This document shows, in pieces, positions 37,137 through 45,836 of a stretch of DNA of 64,000 bases; the first letter of the stretch is position 1, and the number at the start of each line of letters is the position of its first letter. Source of the stretch: an uncultured Woeseiaceae bacterium (GTDB lineage Bacteria > Pseudomonadota > Gammaproteobacteria > Steroidobacterales > Woeseiaceae); assembly GCA_947258565.1 (NCBI GenBank), contig CAMYJB010000010.1, forward strand, positions 58,173 through 122,172, given 5' to 3'. The translations under genes and the position numbers were made by a program. Below the pieces are notes generated by a model. That model did not search any database, was not told the origin of the DNA, and saw only the letters and a list, made by a program, of their open reading frames with translations.

Positions 37137-39227
37137 TTACGAGTATCGGGCGCAGTTTCGCAATGCGATCGCCATCTCGGCGCCGCATGAAAAGCGGTCC
37201 TCGGGGCGTTTCGCCAGCGCCTTCGCGAGCACGGCGTCGATACTCGGGGCGAGTCCGGCACGTTTGCCTGCAATCGGCGCGGGGTCTTCGGTGGTAATTT
37301 TGGTCATTAGAGCCGCGATGTTGCCTGCTTTGAAAGGCACCTCGCCGATCAGAAGCTCGTATAGAGTAACACCAAGCGAAAACAAGTCCGAGTGGCCGGT
37401 CAGTTTTTCGGCGCCGAGTTGTTCCGGCGACATATACATCGGAGTGCCGAGGACAATACCGGTCTTCGTTCGGTTGTTGTCCGTCATGCGGGCGACGCCG
37501 AAGTCGCTGATCTTCAGCAAACCTTCCTTTGCGTTGTAGAGCAGGTTGGCGGGCTTTATGTCCCGATGAATCACGCTCTGGTTATGAGCGTAGTCCAGGG
37601 CTTCGGCGGCACTGGCTGCCAGTTCGAGCGCGCGCTTCGGTGCCAGCAGGCGTTTGGGATCCGTGAAGTCCTTGAGAGGAGTCCCCGGGACATACTCCAT
37701 TGCGATATAGGCCAGCCCCTTGTCCTCGCCCGCGTCGAATACGGTGATGATATTGGGATGCGTCAGTCGGCCTGCCGACTCGGCCTCGCGGAAGAACCGG
37801 ATGCGTGCCTCTTTCAGTTCCTCATCTTCAAACTCTTTCTCGATCGGTATCGCCTTCACGGCCACGGCGCGATTTATCCGCGGGTCCTTGGCGAGATACA
37901 CAGCTCCCATGGCCCCGCGCCCGATACGGCGCTCGATCATGTAGCGGCCAAGCCGCTTGGGCATGCCTGCAACACCGGCTTGCTTTTTCAGACTCGCTTG
38001 CCGCGTACCTTGAGTGCGCTTCATCCATTCGAGCACTGCTTCAGCGCGTTCGGGCTTCGCCTGCGCCTCGAACGCAATGGAGAGCTTGTACATGACCGTT
38101 GCGAGGGTTTCCGTAGGCCTGCAGCGCCGGAATTCGGCAAATGCCGGCTCGAGCCGGCCGGCCGCCAGGAAGTCCGAGCCACGTTTGAAGGCGTCCTGCG
38201 TCACTTTCTTGGGGTTCCCGACCAGCCACAGACTGAGAAGGCCGACGCCGATGAAAATCAATGCGGCGCGGCCGATGTCGAGGCGCACGCGCAAAACGTA
38301 CAGGAACAACATTTCCAGGAGCAGCAGCCCGACGAGGGCCGCAATGCAGATGACAGCGATGTTGCGCCGATCGCGTTCCGGCAGGAAGAGTACGGCCAGG
38401 ATAGCGAGCAGTACCGGCGCCAGCCATTGCAGTGCGCCGGCCCAGGCGGGCAACATTATGCCCCGGTCGTTTTCGAGGTCCGCGATCAATGCAGCTGTCA
38501 GCTCCGAACGTGTGATGAACTGCCCAGAGGGCAACACCGCGGATGCACCGACCAGGGCAGGTTCGTGATCGACGAAGATGGTTGCATCGTTCAGGCGGGT
38601 GCTCGCGAAATCACCGAACAGGATCTCGTCTACGGACACCCTGGGCAGTTCCTCGTAATTCGACAGATACACGGTATCGTCTGACACCGACATGCGCGGA
38701 CTCGGGGGGAGGTTTTCGTTATCCAGAGTGACGGCAAGCGGAAGCGAGGGCGACATCACGGCGCCATTGAGCTGCCACAGTCCTGCACGGCGCAATACGC
38801 CGTCATCGTCCGGATGGAGGTCCATGAAGCCCGTGTGCGGTGTCATCTCCGCCAACCGGTGCTTGACCGGCACGTAGACGGGCACCGGTCCGCCGAGTGC
38901 GGCGGACCACCCGGGCAGGCGCTCGTCCGGGCCCAGTTCGGGCGGATGCGGCAGGATGATCCGGCGTGCCTGGCTGCGAGTGAGCACGGAAAGCAACTGG
39001 CCGTAATCAGCGAGGATCTCGTCCTGACTTGCGCGCGACGGGTCGATGCTGATGATGAAGGCATTGTCGAGCGGCCGGTTCGGCAGGCCGGAGGCAAATG
39101 TATCGTAGACAAACCGGTCGGCGGTGAGGAACCACGGCGCCAGCGGCCCGTATACCACGAGCAGCAGGACACTCGCGAAGCTCAGCGCGATCAGGCGGTT
39201 TCTTTTCTGGTTGTTGCGGATGTCCAA
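37137..39227 (-). CDS. CHASE2-sensor Ser/Thr protein kinase
   Basis: A 696-residue membrane kinase in reversed order to most STPKs, with the sensor first. Residues about 12-32 are a membrane helix and about 33-260 a CHASE2 extracytoplasmic domain. About 262-337 holds three membrane helices, and about 340-410 a helical TPR-like linker. The catalytic domain is at about 428-690. It has the glycine loop GRGAMGAVYLAK, K458 (AVAVKAI), the catalytic loop VIHRDIKPANLL (D556), DFG 575-577 and GTPMYMSPEQ, so it should be active. The start is TTG 39227. Read together with the phosphatase and FHA genes downstream, it forms a complete phosphosignalling operon. Confidence 0.9.
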   Translation of the reverse strand: MDIRNNQKRNRLIALSFASVLLLVVYGPLAPWFLTADRFVYDTFASGLPNRPLDNAFIISIDPSRASQDEILADYGQLLSVLTRSQARRIILPHPPELGPDERLPGWSAALGGPVPVYVPVKHRLAEMTPHTGFMDLHPDDDGVLRRAGLWQLNGAVMSPSLPLAVTLDNENLPPSPRMSVSDDTVYLSNYEELPRVSVDEILFGDFASTRLNDATIFVDHEPALVGASAVLPSGQFITRSELTAALIADLENDRGIMLPAWAGALQWLAPVLLAILAVLFLPERDRRNIAVICIAALVGLLLLEMLFLYVLRVRLDIGRAALIFIGVGLLSLWLVGNPKKVTQDAFKRGSDFLAAGRLEPAFAEFRRCRPTETLATVMYKLSIAFEAQAKPERAEAVLEWMKRTQGTRQASLKKQAGVAGMPKRLGRYMIERRIGRGAMGAVYLAKDPRINRAVAVKAIPIEKEFEDEELKEARIRFFREAESAGRLTHPNIITVFDAGEDKGLAYIAMEYVPGTPLKDFTDPKRLLAPKRALELAASAAEALDYAHNQSVIHRDIKPANLLYNAKEGLLKISDFGVARMTDNNRTKTGIVLGTPMYMSPEQLGAEKLTGHSDLFSLGVTLYELLIGEVPFKAGNIAALMTKITTEDPAPIAGKRAGLAPSIDAVLAKALAKRPEDRFSCGAEMAIALRNCARYS

Positions 39228-39256
39228 GTCTTCCAGGTCTCTGTTTCAGGCTGAAA

Positions 39257-39262
39257 AGTATA
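39257..39262 (-). promoter_or_regulatory. Candidate -10 of the kinase operon
   Basis: Minus strand reads TATACT (plus-strand AGTATA, 39257-39262) about 29 nt before the kinase start. The -35 region is weak (ATTAAA at about 16 nt). The whole 258-bp intergenic region towards radA is AT-rich relative to the chromosome. Confidence 0.4.
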
Positions 39263-39383
39263 GAAAAACGCCGCCGCGTTTAATGAGAAAGGGTTGGCAT
39301 TTTTTTGTCATAACCGGCTGATTTGCGGTGCTATCATCGGTTTCGGCGGCCACCGCCGCTAATCCCGGAATTGCGCGAAGAAA

Positions 39384-39414
39384 TTGATAATAAAACTAAT
39401 AAAAACAATATGAT
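39384..39414 (+). promoter_or_regulatory. Candidate promoter upstream of radA
   Basis: TTGATA (39384-39389), 19-nt spacer, TATGAT (39409-39414) in the AT-rich divergent region, about 71 nt before ATG 39486. An alternative -10 is TATACA (39414-39419). The remaining intergenic DNA on either side shows no gene. Confidence 0.4.
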
Positions 39415-39485
39415 ATACAATTTTTCTCCTTCAGTTTTAGAGATATTTCCGGTACTGAAAGGGTAATTTCGGCAGCAGGAGCGGT

Positions 39486-40829
39486 ATGGCAAAGCCAAAA
39501 ACAGCCTATGTATGCGCCGAATGCGGTGCGCACAGCGTGAAATGGGCCGGCCAATGTCCTGACTGCGGCGCATGGAATACGCTTTCCGAAGTGCGGCTTG
39601 CGGCCATTCCTGCCATTCCTGCCGTTTCCGGCGCGGAGGCAACCGGTCTTGACGCTTTGCAGCTCGACCCGGAAGAGCGATATGCGACCGGTTTCGCGGA
39701 GTTCGACCGGGTGCTCGGCGGCGGGCTTGTGCCGGGCGCCGTCGTGCTGCTCGGTGGCGACCCGGGTGTCGGCAAATCAACCCTGTTGCAGCAGGTCAGT
39801 GGCCAGATACAGAGGGAGGTGCCGGTGCTCTATGCCACCGGCGAAGAGTCGCTGCGCCAGGTAAGCCAGCGGGCACGCCGCCTCGCGACGGAGGGCAGGC
39901 AGCTCAAGGTACTGGCAGACACAGCGCTCGGGAATGTGCTCGGCGAGGCGAGACGCAACGCGTCGCGCATCTTGATCATCGACTCAATCCAGACCATGAC
40001 GGCTGCGGAGCTGACGTCAGCACCAGGATCGGTGGCGCAATTGCGCGAGTGTGTCGGCCGCATCGTGCAGTTTGCGAAGCAGAACGAGGTGTCTGTGTTC
40101 GTCATCGGGCACGTGACGAAGGAGGGCGCGATTGCAGGGCCGCGGGTCGTGGAGCACATGGTCGATACCGTGCTGTATTTCGAGAACGATCCCGCGAGCC
40201 GCTACACGTTGATCCGCTCGGTCAAGAATCGCTTCGGCGCGACCGGCGAAATGGGCGTATTCGCGATGACAGGTAGCGGTTTCCGAGAGGTGCGCAATCC
40301 ATCGGCGATCTTCCTGTCGCGGGATACGCTGGCGGAGCCGGGGAGCGTGGTCTCGATTGCCTGGGAAGGCAGTCGTGCGCTGCTGGTCGAAATGCAGGCG
40401 CTCGTGGCCGACGGTGGCGGCGGTTATCCGAAGCGGGTCGCGCAGGGGGTCGACCAGAACCGCCTGGCGTTATTGCTCGCCGTTTTACAACGTCATGGTG
40501 ACGTGCAGCTGGGGCCAGAGGATGTGTTCCTCAACGTGGTTGGAGGCCTGAAGATCGCGGAGACGGCCGCGGATCTGCCAACGCTGCTGGCGGTGGTCTC
40601 GAGTTTTCGCGACCGGCCGTGCCGGAGAGGGCTGGTGAGCTTCGGGGAAATCGGGCTGGCGGGCGAGGTCCGCCCGGTGCGCTACGGCGAAGAGCGAATC
40701 GCCACTGCTGCTAAACAGGGTTTCAGCTGCGCGATTGTGCCGCGTGCCAATGCGCCGAAAAGAAAGGCGGCCGGCATCGAGATCCTGCCGGTGACGCGCA
40801 TCCGCGAGGCGGTCGATGCGGCCTTCTAG
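39486..40829 (+). CDS. radA: DNA repair protein RadA (Sms)
   Basis: RadA is a RecA-like branch-migration helicase. The 447-residue product has an N-terminal C4 zinc finger (CAECGAHSVKWAGQCPDCGAW), Walker A GDPGVGKSTLLQQV, the RadA-specific KNRFG motif (VKNRFGATGEMGVF) and a C-terminal Lon-like domain (GGGYPKRVAQGVDQNRLALLL ... RRGLVSFGEIGLAGEVRPV). AGGAG is 5 nt before ATG 39486. It converges on the corB-like remnant, overlapping its stop by 4 nt. Confidence 0.97.
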   Translation: MAKPKTAYVCAECGAHSVKWAGQCPDCGAWNTLSEVRLAAIPAIPAVSGAEATGLDALQLDPEERYATGFAEFDRVLGGGLVPGAVVLLGGDPGVGKSTLLQQVSGQIQREVPVLYATGEESLRQVSQRARRLATEGRQLKVLADTALGNVLGEARRNASRILIIDSIQTMTAAELTSAPGSVAQLRECVGRIVQFAKQNEVSVFVIGHVTKEGAIAGPRVVEHMVDTVLYFENDPASRYTLIRSVKNRFGATGEMGVFAMTGSGFREVRNPSAIFLSRDTLAEPGSVVSIAWEGSRALLVEMQALVADGGGGYPKRVAQGVDQNRLALLLAVLQRHGDVQLGPEDVFLNVVGGLKIAETAADLPTLLAVVSSFRDRPCRRGLVSFGEIGLAGEVRPVRYGEERIATAAKQGFSCAIVPRANAPKRKAAGIEILPVTRIREAVDAAF

Positions 40830-42017
40830 TCTCCCGGTTCGGCCATCCTCGGGCCGATTCGCACGGTGCGGACGCGGTTCTCGTCAGACGCGATGATCTC
40901 GAGCGGGTAGCCGCGGATCTGCAGGCACGTCGACGGCTCCGGGATCGTTTCCAGCAATTCGAGGATCAGGCCGTTCAGTGTCTTCGGGCCATCGGTCGGG
41001 AGCTCCCAGCCCTGTGCCCGGTTGAGTTCGCGAATATTGGCGGTGCCGCTCACCAGGAACGACTCGGGCCCCTCGCGCACGACATCCTCGATCTGGTCGG
41101 CCGGATCGGTCGTGAATTCACCGACGATTTCCTCGAGTATGTCCTCCAGGGTCACGATGCCCTGTATGTCGCCGTATTCGTCCACTACCAGCGCGACACG
41201 TTCACGGCGGCGCTGGAACTGAACCAGCTGCGTGCTCAGTGGTGTCCCCTCCGGCACGAAATACGGCTCGTCGAGCAATGTCTGGATCGAGGTCTTATCG
41301 AACGACTGTGGCGCGAGGTTCGCCAGCCGTCGCAGGTGCAGGATACCGACGACATTGTCAACGTTGTCCTCGTAAACCGGCAGCCGCGTGTGTTCGCTTT
41401 TGCTGATGATCGTTTCGATTTCGGCGATCTCGTCGTCGAGGTCGATACCGATTATTTCGTTGTGCGGCACCATGACGTCATCGACCGATACCTTCTCGAG
41501 GTCGAGAATGCTGAGCAACATCTGCTGATAGCGTCTGGAAATGCGTCCGCCTGCCTCGTGCACCACGGTGCGCAGTTATGAGCCATACGATCGGATACGT
41601 GATCTTCAACAAGGGGTAGTAGATCATCGCGGCAGGAAATGCGAGCCGCTCGGGGTGCAATGCCGCCAGAGTCTTCGGGGCGGCTTCCGAAAAAATCAGC
41701 ACGACGAGTGTCAGTATCAGAGTGCCGAGCGCGACTGCAGGTTCCCCGCCCATTTCGAGAGCGATAATGGCGACCAGGGATGCCGCGGAGAAATTCACGA
41801 GGTTATTGCCGAGCAGTATCAGCCCGATCAGCCGGTCGGGTCGCTGCAAAAGCAGGTCTGCAAGCCTGGCGCCGCGATGACCCTGGCGTGCCTTGTGGCG
41901 CAACTGGTAGCGATTGAGGCTCACAAGAGCCGTTTCCGATCCGGAAAAAAAGGCGGAAAGCAGGAGTAATGCAATCAGTAGCCCGAACAGGGCCGATAGT
42001 GGAACGTCATCGCCCAA
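40826..42017 (-). pseudogene. CorB-like (DUF21-CBS-CorC_HlyC) membrane protein, internally deleted and frameshifted
   Basis: Reading the minus strand, the first part (to about 41577) encodes a DUF21 domain (SAFFSGSETALVSLNRYQLRH, LGNNLVNFSAASLVA, FSEAAPKTLAALHPERLAFP) up to TYPIVWLI. The next part, in another frame from about 41575, resumes at LRTVVHEAGG and continues through two CBS domains (ILDLEKVSVDDVMVP, EYGDIQGIVTLEDILEEIVG) to a CorC_HlyC tail. E. coli CorB has 27 residues between these two blocks; here they are gone and 1 nt remains out of frame. The intact halves argue for a recent deletion or an assembly error. A TTG at 42017 is the likely original start. It lies downstream of ypjD as in E. 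coli. Confidence 0.8.
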
Positions 42018-42104
42018 AGGACGAGTACCTCGATATTGTCGCGACTGTCCGAGTTCAGCAGTCGCTCGTCTGCCTGTCAAGGAACCAGGACACCGCCTCT
42101 TCCG

Positions 42105-42911
42105 CTAGCCCCAGCTGCGATCGAGAATTACCTCGAGAATATAGCGGCTGCCGAAATAGGCGAGGCATAGAATAATGAAGCCGCCCAGGTAAAGATATAT
42201 GGCTCGCTTGCCACGCCAGCCCGCAAAGTGTCGCCCCGCCAGCAGGATGCCGAAAACCAGCAGCGCGATCAGCGACAGTACCGTCTTGTGGACGAGGTGC
42301 TGGGCGAACAGATTCTCGACAAACGTGATACCCAGCGCTATCGACATCGCGAGTACCGCAATACCCGCAGACGCGACGCCGTAAAGCACGCGCTCCGTCT
42401 TCTCGAGGGGGGCAAAAAGCTGGTTGACCGTGGACAGCTTGGCCGCACGCAGCCGGCGGTCCTGAACCAGCGCATAAATTGCCACGATGGCGCCTGCGGC
42501 CAGAAGACCGTAGGCGAACATGGCCGTAAACACATGCGTCTGCAATTGCCAGCTGAGCCCGCTGCCGGTGACTTCCACTGCGCCGCTTTGGGTCGCAAGG
42601 GCGGTCGGCGCGGCGAGCACGATGAGCCCGGCCGCAACGCCGCGAAGGTCCGAGTCGATTGCCGCGAGGGTCCCGATGATGGCCAGCTGCAGCCCGATCA
42701 ATGAGACCGAGGACACCAGCGACACGTTGATGGTGCCGCCGCGTGTGAGGGAATCGAACAGCCCTGCGCCGTGGACGGCAACGGCGATGGCCGCAAGCAC
42801 GAAGGCGACTGTGCGCATCAGGCCGGCGTACCCGGATTCGTGACGCAGCCGGCTGCCCGCAAAGCCTGCGGCAGCCACGAGGTATAGAAATGGAAGTGTG
42901 ATTTGAAACAC
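42105..42911 (-). CDS. ypjD: YpjD-like CcsA-family inner-membrane protein
   Basis: A 268-residue protein with about eight membrane helices, related to CcsA/ResC cytochrome c assembly proteins and placed next to ffh and corB as ypjD is in E. coli. Conserved His-containing segments are LQTHVFTAMFAYGLLAAG and FAQHLVHKTVLSLIALLV. The heme-handling WGxG motif is not seen clearly, so a role in cytochrome c assembly is uncertain. The start is GTG 42911 with a weak upstream GACGGG. Confidence 0.85.
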   Translation of the reverse strand: MFQITLPFLYLVAAAGFAGSRLRHESGYAGLMRTVAFVLAAIAVAVHGAGLFDSLTRGGTINVSLVSSVSLIGLQLAIIGTLAAIDSDLRGVAAGLIVLAAPTALATQSGAVEVTGSGLSWQLQTHVFTAMFAYGLLAAGAIVAIYALVQDRRLRAAKLSTVNQLFAPLEKTERVLYGVASAGIAVLAMSIALGITFVENLFAQHLVHKTVLSLIALLVFGILLAGRHFAGWRGKRAIYLYLGGFIILCLAYFGSRYILEVILDRSWG

Positions 42912-42991
42912 AGAAACCCGTCGGTCGATAACCTACCGTTTCTTGTGATGCATCATCCCACATGGTGGCGGGCAATAGAACCCTCGACGTT

Positions 42992-43759
42992 ATGCGTATT
43001 CGAATACTTGGTTGCAGCGGAGGTATCGGTGCCGGGGCACGGACCTCGGCCATGCTCGTGGACGACGATGTCCTGATCGATGCCGGGACCGGGATCGGTG
43101 ACCTCTCGCTCGCCGAACTGCAGCCGATACGGCACGTATTCCTGACCCACGCGCACCTCGATCACATCGCCGGTCTGCCGATGCTCGTGGACACGGTCTT
43201 CGATGAGGGATTCGATACGCCCGTGACGGTCTATGCGCGTGACGAGACCCTGCGCGCAATCAAGGATCACCTTTTCAATGACGTCATCTGGCCGGACTTC
43301 GCCAGGCTGCCCTCGCCGGAGCAACCGATGCTTCGTTACCAGGTGTGCAGCCCCGGCGATACCGTCGCTATCGGCAATCGCGATTTTTACGCCGTCGACG
43401 TCATGCACAGCGTTCCCTCCCTCGGCTTCACGGTGCAGAACTCCGGCGGCGTGTTTGCGGTCAGCGGCGACACCAAGACGAACGAAACCCTCTGGCCGGT
43501 GCTGAATGCCTGCAACGATCTCAAGGTTCTCGTCATCGAGGTATCGTTTCCGGACGAGATGGAGCAACTGGCAACCGATGCGGGCCACTACTGCCCGCGG
43601 ACGCTGACCCGAGACCTCAAGCGCCTGCAGCACGAGCCGGAGATCTGGTTGACGGGCATGAAGCCGGGTGAGGAGGCGCGCATCCTGAAACAGGTCGTCG
43701 CCGCCGCTCCCGAAAAGAACATCCAGATGCTCTCCCGCGGGACCGTCCTCACCATATAG
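42992..43759 (+). CDS. Class II cyclic-nucleotide phosphodiesterase (metallo-beta-lactamase fold)
   Basis: A 255-residue metallo-beta-lactamase fold protein of the class II PDE type (yeast PDE1 family), expected to hydrolyse 3',5'-cyclic AMP/GMP. Motifs: RILGCSGGIGAGARTSAMLV at the start, the metal site LTHAHLDHIAGLP (HxHxDH), GGVFAVSGDTKTNE, and HYCPRTLTRDLKRL. ATG 42992 gives the family N terminus; ATG 42962 adds ten residues. In E. coli ypjD directly neighbours ffh, so this gene is an insertion in that context. It diverges from ypjD. Confidence 0.88.
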   Translation: MRIRILGCSGGIGAGARTSAMLVDDDVLIDAGTGIGDLSLAELQPIRHVFLTHAHLDHIAGLPMLVDTVFDEGFDTPVTVYARDETLRAIKDHLFNDVIWPDFARLPSPEQPMLRYQVCSPGDTVAIGNRDFYAVDVMHSVPSLGFTVQNSGGVFAVSGDTKTNETLWPVLNACNDLKVLVIEVSFPDEMEQLATDAGHYCPRTLTRDLKRLQHEPEIWLTGMKPGEEARILKQVVAAAPEKNIQMLSRGTVLTI

Positions 43760-43903
43760 GACAGCCGGGCAGCAGTGCGGCACGGCGAGCCGCTCCGATT
43801 CATTTTTCTCGTCGTTACCTCCTCGAAAAAGAATCCTCGCGTCTCGCCACGCGGACTGTCCGGTACGGTCTCGAGCTGGCAAGTTCCCTCGCCCGGCGAA
43901 AGG

Positions 43904-43968
43904 CAACGGTGCTTGCTCGAGGAAGTAAAGCACAGCGAAGCGAGCCATGACGAGAGCAAGCACCGTTG
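43904..43968. repeat. 15-bp perfect inverted repeat, 35-nt loop
   Basis: Left arm 43904-43918 (CAACGGTGCTTGCTC) and right arm 43954-43968 are exact reverse complements. The loop 43919-43953 carries a weaker nested CTCG/CGAG pairing. It could be a transcribed structure, a protein site or a chromosomal repeat unit. Confidence 0.6.
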
Positions 43969-43994
43969 TTTGCAGCCGTGCCGCGGGATTGATC

Positions 43995-44003
43995 TGTTAG
44001 ACT
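43995..44003 (+). promoter_or_regulatory. Extended -10 placing ffh transcription at its ATG
   Basis: TG-t-TAGACT (43995-44003) is an extended -10 element. Its last base is 7 nt before ATG 44011, so transcription would start at or one base before the start codon. No Shine-Dalgarno precedes ffh. The -35 region has no match, as expected for extended -10 promoters. Confidence 0.5.
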
Positions 44004-44010
44004 GCGCGCC

Positions 44011-45372
44011 ATGTTCGAGAATCTGACGGGACGGCTGTCGGAGGCTGCGCGAAGTCTCAGCGGCAAGGGCCGCCTCACCGATGCCAATATCAAGGATACG
44101 CTGCGACAGGTGCGGCTCGCGCTGCTCGAAGCCGATGTCGCGCTGCCCGTCGTAAAAACGTTCATCGAGCGTATTCGCGAACGGGCAGTGGGCGAAGATG
44201 TCGCGAGGAGCCTCACGCCGGGACAGGCTCTCGTCAAGATTATCCATACCGAGCTCGTCGCGATACTGGGCGGCGATCACGCGCCGCTCAACCTGAAAGC
44301 GCAACCGCCCGTGGTCATGCTCCTCGCCGGCCTGCAGGGCGCCGGTAAGACGACCTCGGCAGCGAAACTCGCCAAGCGCATCATCGACAAGGACAAGAAG
44401 CGCGTTATGCTCGTCAGCGTCGACGTGCATCGTCCCGCGGCGATCCTGCAGCTGAAGACGCTGGCGGGCGAGGTTGGGGCGCTGCATTGCGACAGCGACC
44501 CCGGTGAGGCGCCGGTTGTCATCGTCGAACGTGCGCTGGACGAGGCACGCCGTTCGCACGCCGACGTGCTCATCGTCGATACGGCGGGCAGGCTGCACAT
44601 CGACAGTGACATGATGGACGAGGTCGTTGCGGTACATACGGCGGCCGGCCCGCAGGAGACCCTGTTTGTCGTCGACAGTATGGCGGGCCAGGACGCGGTG
44701 AACGCAGCGACGGTGTTCAGCAAGGCGTTGCCATTGACGGGTGTTGTACTCACCAAAGCCGATGGCGACGCCAAGGGCGGTGTTGCGCTCTCGGTCCGCG
44801 AAGTTACGGGCCAGCCTATCCGTTTCCTCGGCGTCGGCGAAAAAGTGGACGGGCTCGAAGCATTTCATCCGGAGCGGATGGCCTCGCGCATCCTCGGTAT
44901 GGGGGACGTCCTGTCGCTGGTGGAAGAAATCGAAGACAAGGTCAGCAGGGAAAAGACCGAGAAACTGGCCAGCAAGCTCAAAAAGGGCCGTGGATTCGAT
45001 CTTTCCGACCTCCGCGATCAGTTCGAGCAGATGATGAACATGGGCGGGCTGGGCGCAATGCTGGACAAGCTGCCCATTCCAGGGAACGTCAACGCGGCGG
45101 CGCTGAAGGATGGCGCAGGCGAGCAGCAGATGCGGCGGCAGATCGCGATTATCAACTCGATGACGCCGTCGGAGCGGCGCTTCCCGAAAACCATCAACGG
45201 ATCGCGAAAGAAGCGCATCGCGCAGGGTTGCGGGCTGCAGGTGCAGGACGTGAATCGGCTGCTGAAGCAGTTTAGCCAGATGGAAAAAATGATGAAGAAG
45301 ATGTCGCGCGGCGGCATGAAAAAGATGATGCGCGGCATGCCGCGCGGCGGTCTGCCGCCCGGATTCGGCTGA
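44011..45372 (+). CDS. ffh: Signal recognition particle protein Ffh
   Basis: Ffh with 4.5S RNA targets inner-membrane proteins to FtsY. The 453-residue product has an N-terminal helical bundle ([20 protein letters not shown]), the G domain with [26 protein letters not shown] and [10 protein letters not shown], and a Met-rich M domain ending [17 protein letters not shown]. The start has no ribosome site but an extended -10 7 nt upstream. rpsP follows after 166 nt, with its own promoter. Confidence 0.97.
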   Translation: MFENLTGRLSEAARSLSGKGRLTDANIKDTLRQVRLALLEADVALPVVKTFIERIRERAVGEDVARSLTPGQALVKIIHTELVAILGGDHAPLNLKAQPPVVMLLAGLQGAGKTTSAAKLAKRIIDKDKKRVMLVSVDVHRPAAILQLKTLAGEVGALHCDSDPGEAPVVIVERALDEARRSHADVLIVDTAGRLHIDSDMMDEVVAVHTAAGPQETLFVVDSMAGQDAVNAATVFSKALPLTGVVLTKADGDAKGGVALSVREVTGQPIRFLGVGEKVDGLEAFHPERMASRILGMGDVLSLVEEIEDKVSREKTEKLASKLKKGRGFDLSDLRDQFEQMMNMGGLGAMLDKLPIPGNVNAAALKDGAGEQQMRRQIAIINSMTPSERRFPKTINGSRKKRIAQGCGLQVQDVNRLLKQFSQMEKMMKKMSRGGMKKMMRGMPRGGLPPGFG

Positions 45373-45443
45373 CGTCGGGCCAAGCTGGTGTAAATTATCG
45401 GTTTTTCGGCGGCTTGAAGCGGCAATTCCGGCCCCGAAAACGC

Positions 45444-45471
45444 TTCACATTCAGACCGAAATCAGTACAAT
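45444..45471 (+). promoter_or_regulatory. Promoter of the rpsP-rimM-trmD-rplS operon
   Basis: TTCACA (45444-45449), 16-nt spacer, TACAAT (45466-45471): five of six matches in each hexamer. Predicted start about 45478, giving a leader of about 60 nt to the rpsP ATG. Confidence 0.7.
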
Positions 45472-45481
45472 GCGCGCTTTA

Positions 45482-45514
45482 CTCGGGTCAGCCCGAGGTC
45501 AGGCGTGTCCGCCT
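45482..45514 (+). promoter_or_regulatory. Tandem hairpins in the rpsP leader
   Basis: CTCGGG (45482-45487) pairs with CCCGAG (45492-45497), then AGGCG (45501-45505) pairs with CGCCT (45510-45514), each with a four-base loop. They lie wholly between the predicted transcription start and the rpsP ribosome site. Their spacing and perfect stems suggest a regulatory or stabilising leader. Confidence 0.4.
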
Positions 45515-45538
45515 CCTCAGTCAGTTAACGGGAATGTA

Positions 45539-45796
45539 ATGGTTAGTATTCGTCTTTCGCGCGCGGGCGCGAAAAAGCGTCCTTTTTATCACCTGGTCGT
45601 TACCGACAGCCGCAATCGTCGGGACGGCCGCTACATCGAGCGTGTCGGCTTCTTCAACCCGGTTGGCCGGGAGCACGAGGAGAATCTGCGCATCGACCTC
45701 GATCGCGTGGATTACTGGATCGGGCAGGGCGCCAGGCCTTCCGAGCGGGTTGCCTCATTGCTGAAGGCGCATCGCAAGGCTGCCGCCAGCGCCTGA
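45539..45796 (+). CDS. rpsP: 30S ribosomal protein S16
   Basis: S16 assists 30S assembly. The 85-residue product [20 protein letters not shown] then [15 protein letters not shown] is a full-length bS16. ATG 45539 is set by this N terminus; longer in-frame text upstream is leader. GGGA lies about 6 nt upstream. First gene of rpsP-rimM-trmD-rplS. Confidence 0.98.
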   Translation: MVSIRLSRAGAKKRPFYHLVVTDSRNRRDGRYIERVGFFNPVGREHEENLRIDLDRVDYWIGQGARPSERVASLLKAHRKAAASA

Positions 45797-45836
45797 AGCC
45801 ATTGCCGGGCCGCAGTGGCGGGCCGGCGAGCACAGT

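Larger units (their letters stand above)
43760..44010. other. 251-bp intergenic region with two palindromes
   Basis: No gene is supported here. The region contains an imperfect inverted repeat GATTC-A-TTTTTC / GAAAAAGAATC (43797-43808 and 43825-43835). It also contains a perfect 15-bp inverted repeat: CAACGGTGCTTGCTC at 43904-43918 and its complement at 43954-43968, with a 35-nt loop. Neither has a T-run typical of an intrinsic terminator. Confidence 0.7.

Noticed and set aside
42055..43053. A 332-codon minus-strand frame over ypjD
   Set aside because: Alternate frame of ypjD; Arg/Pro-rich with no motif.
43588..44868. A 426-codon minus-strand frame running from the phosphodiesterase through the gap into ffh
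   Set aside because: Shadow of ffh and the palindrome region; low-complexity Arg/His composition and no ribosome site.
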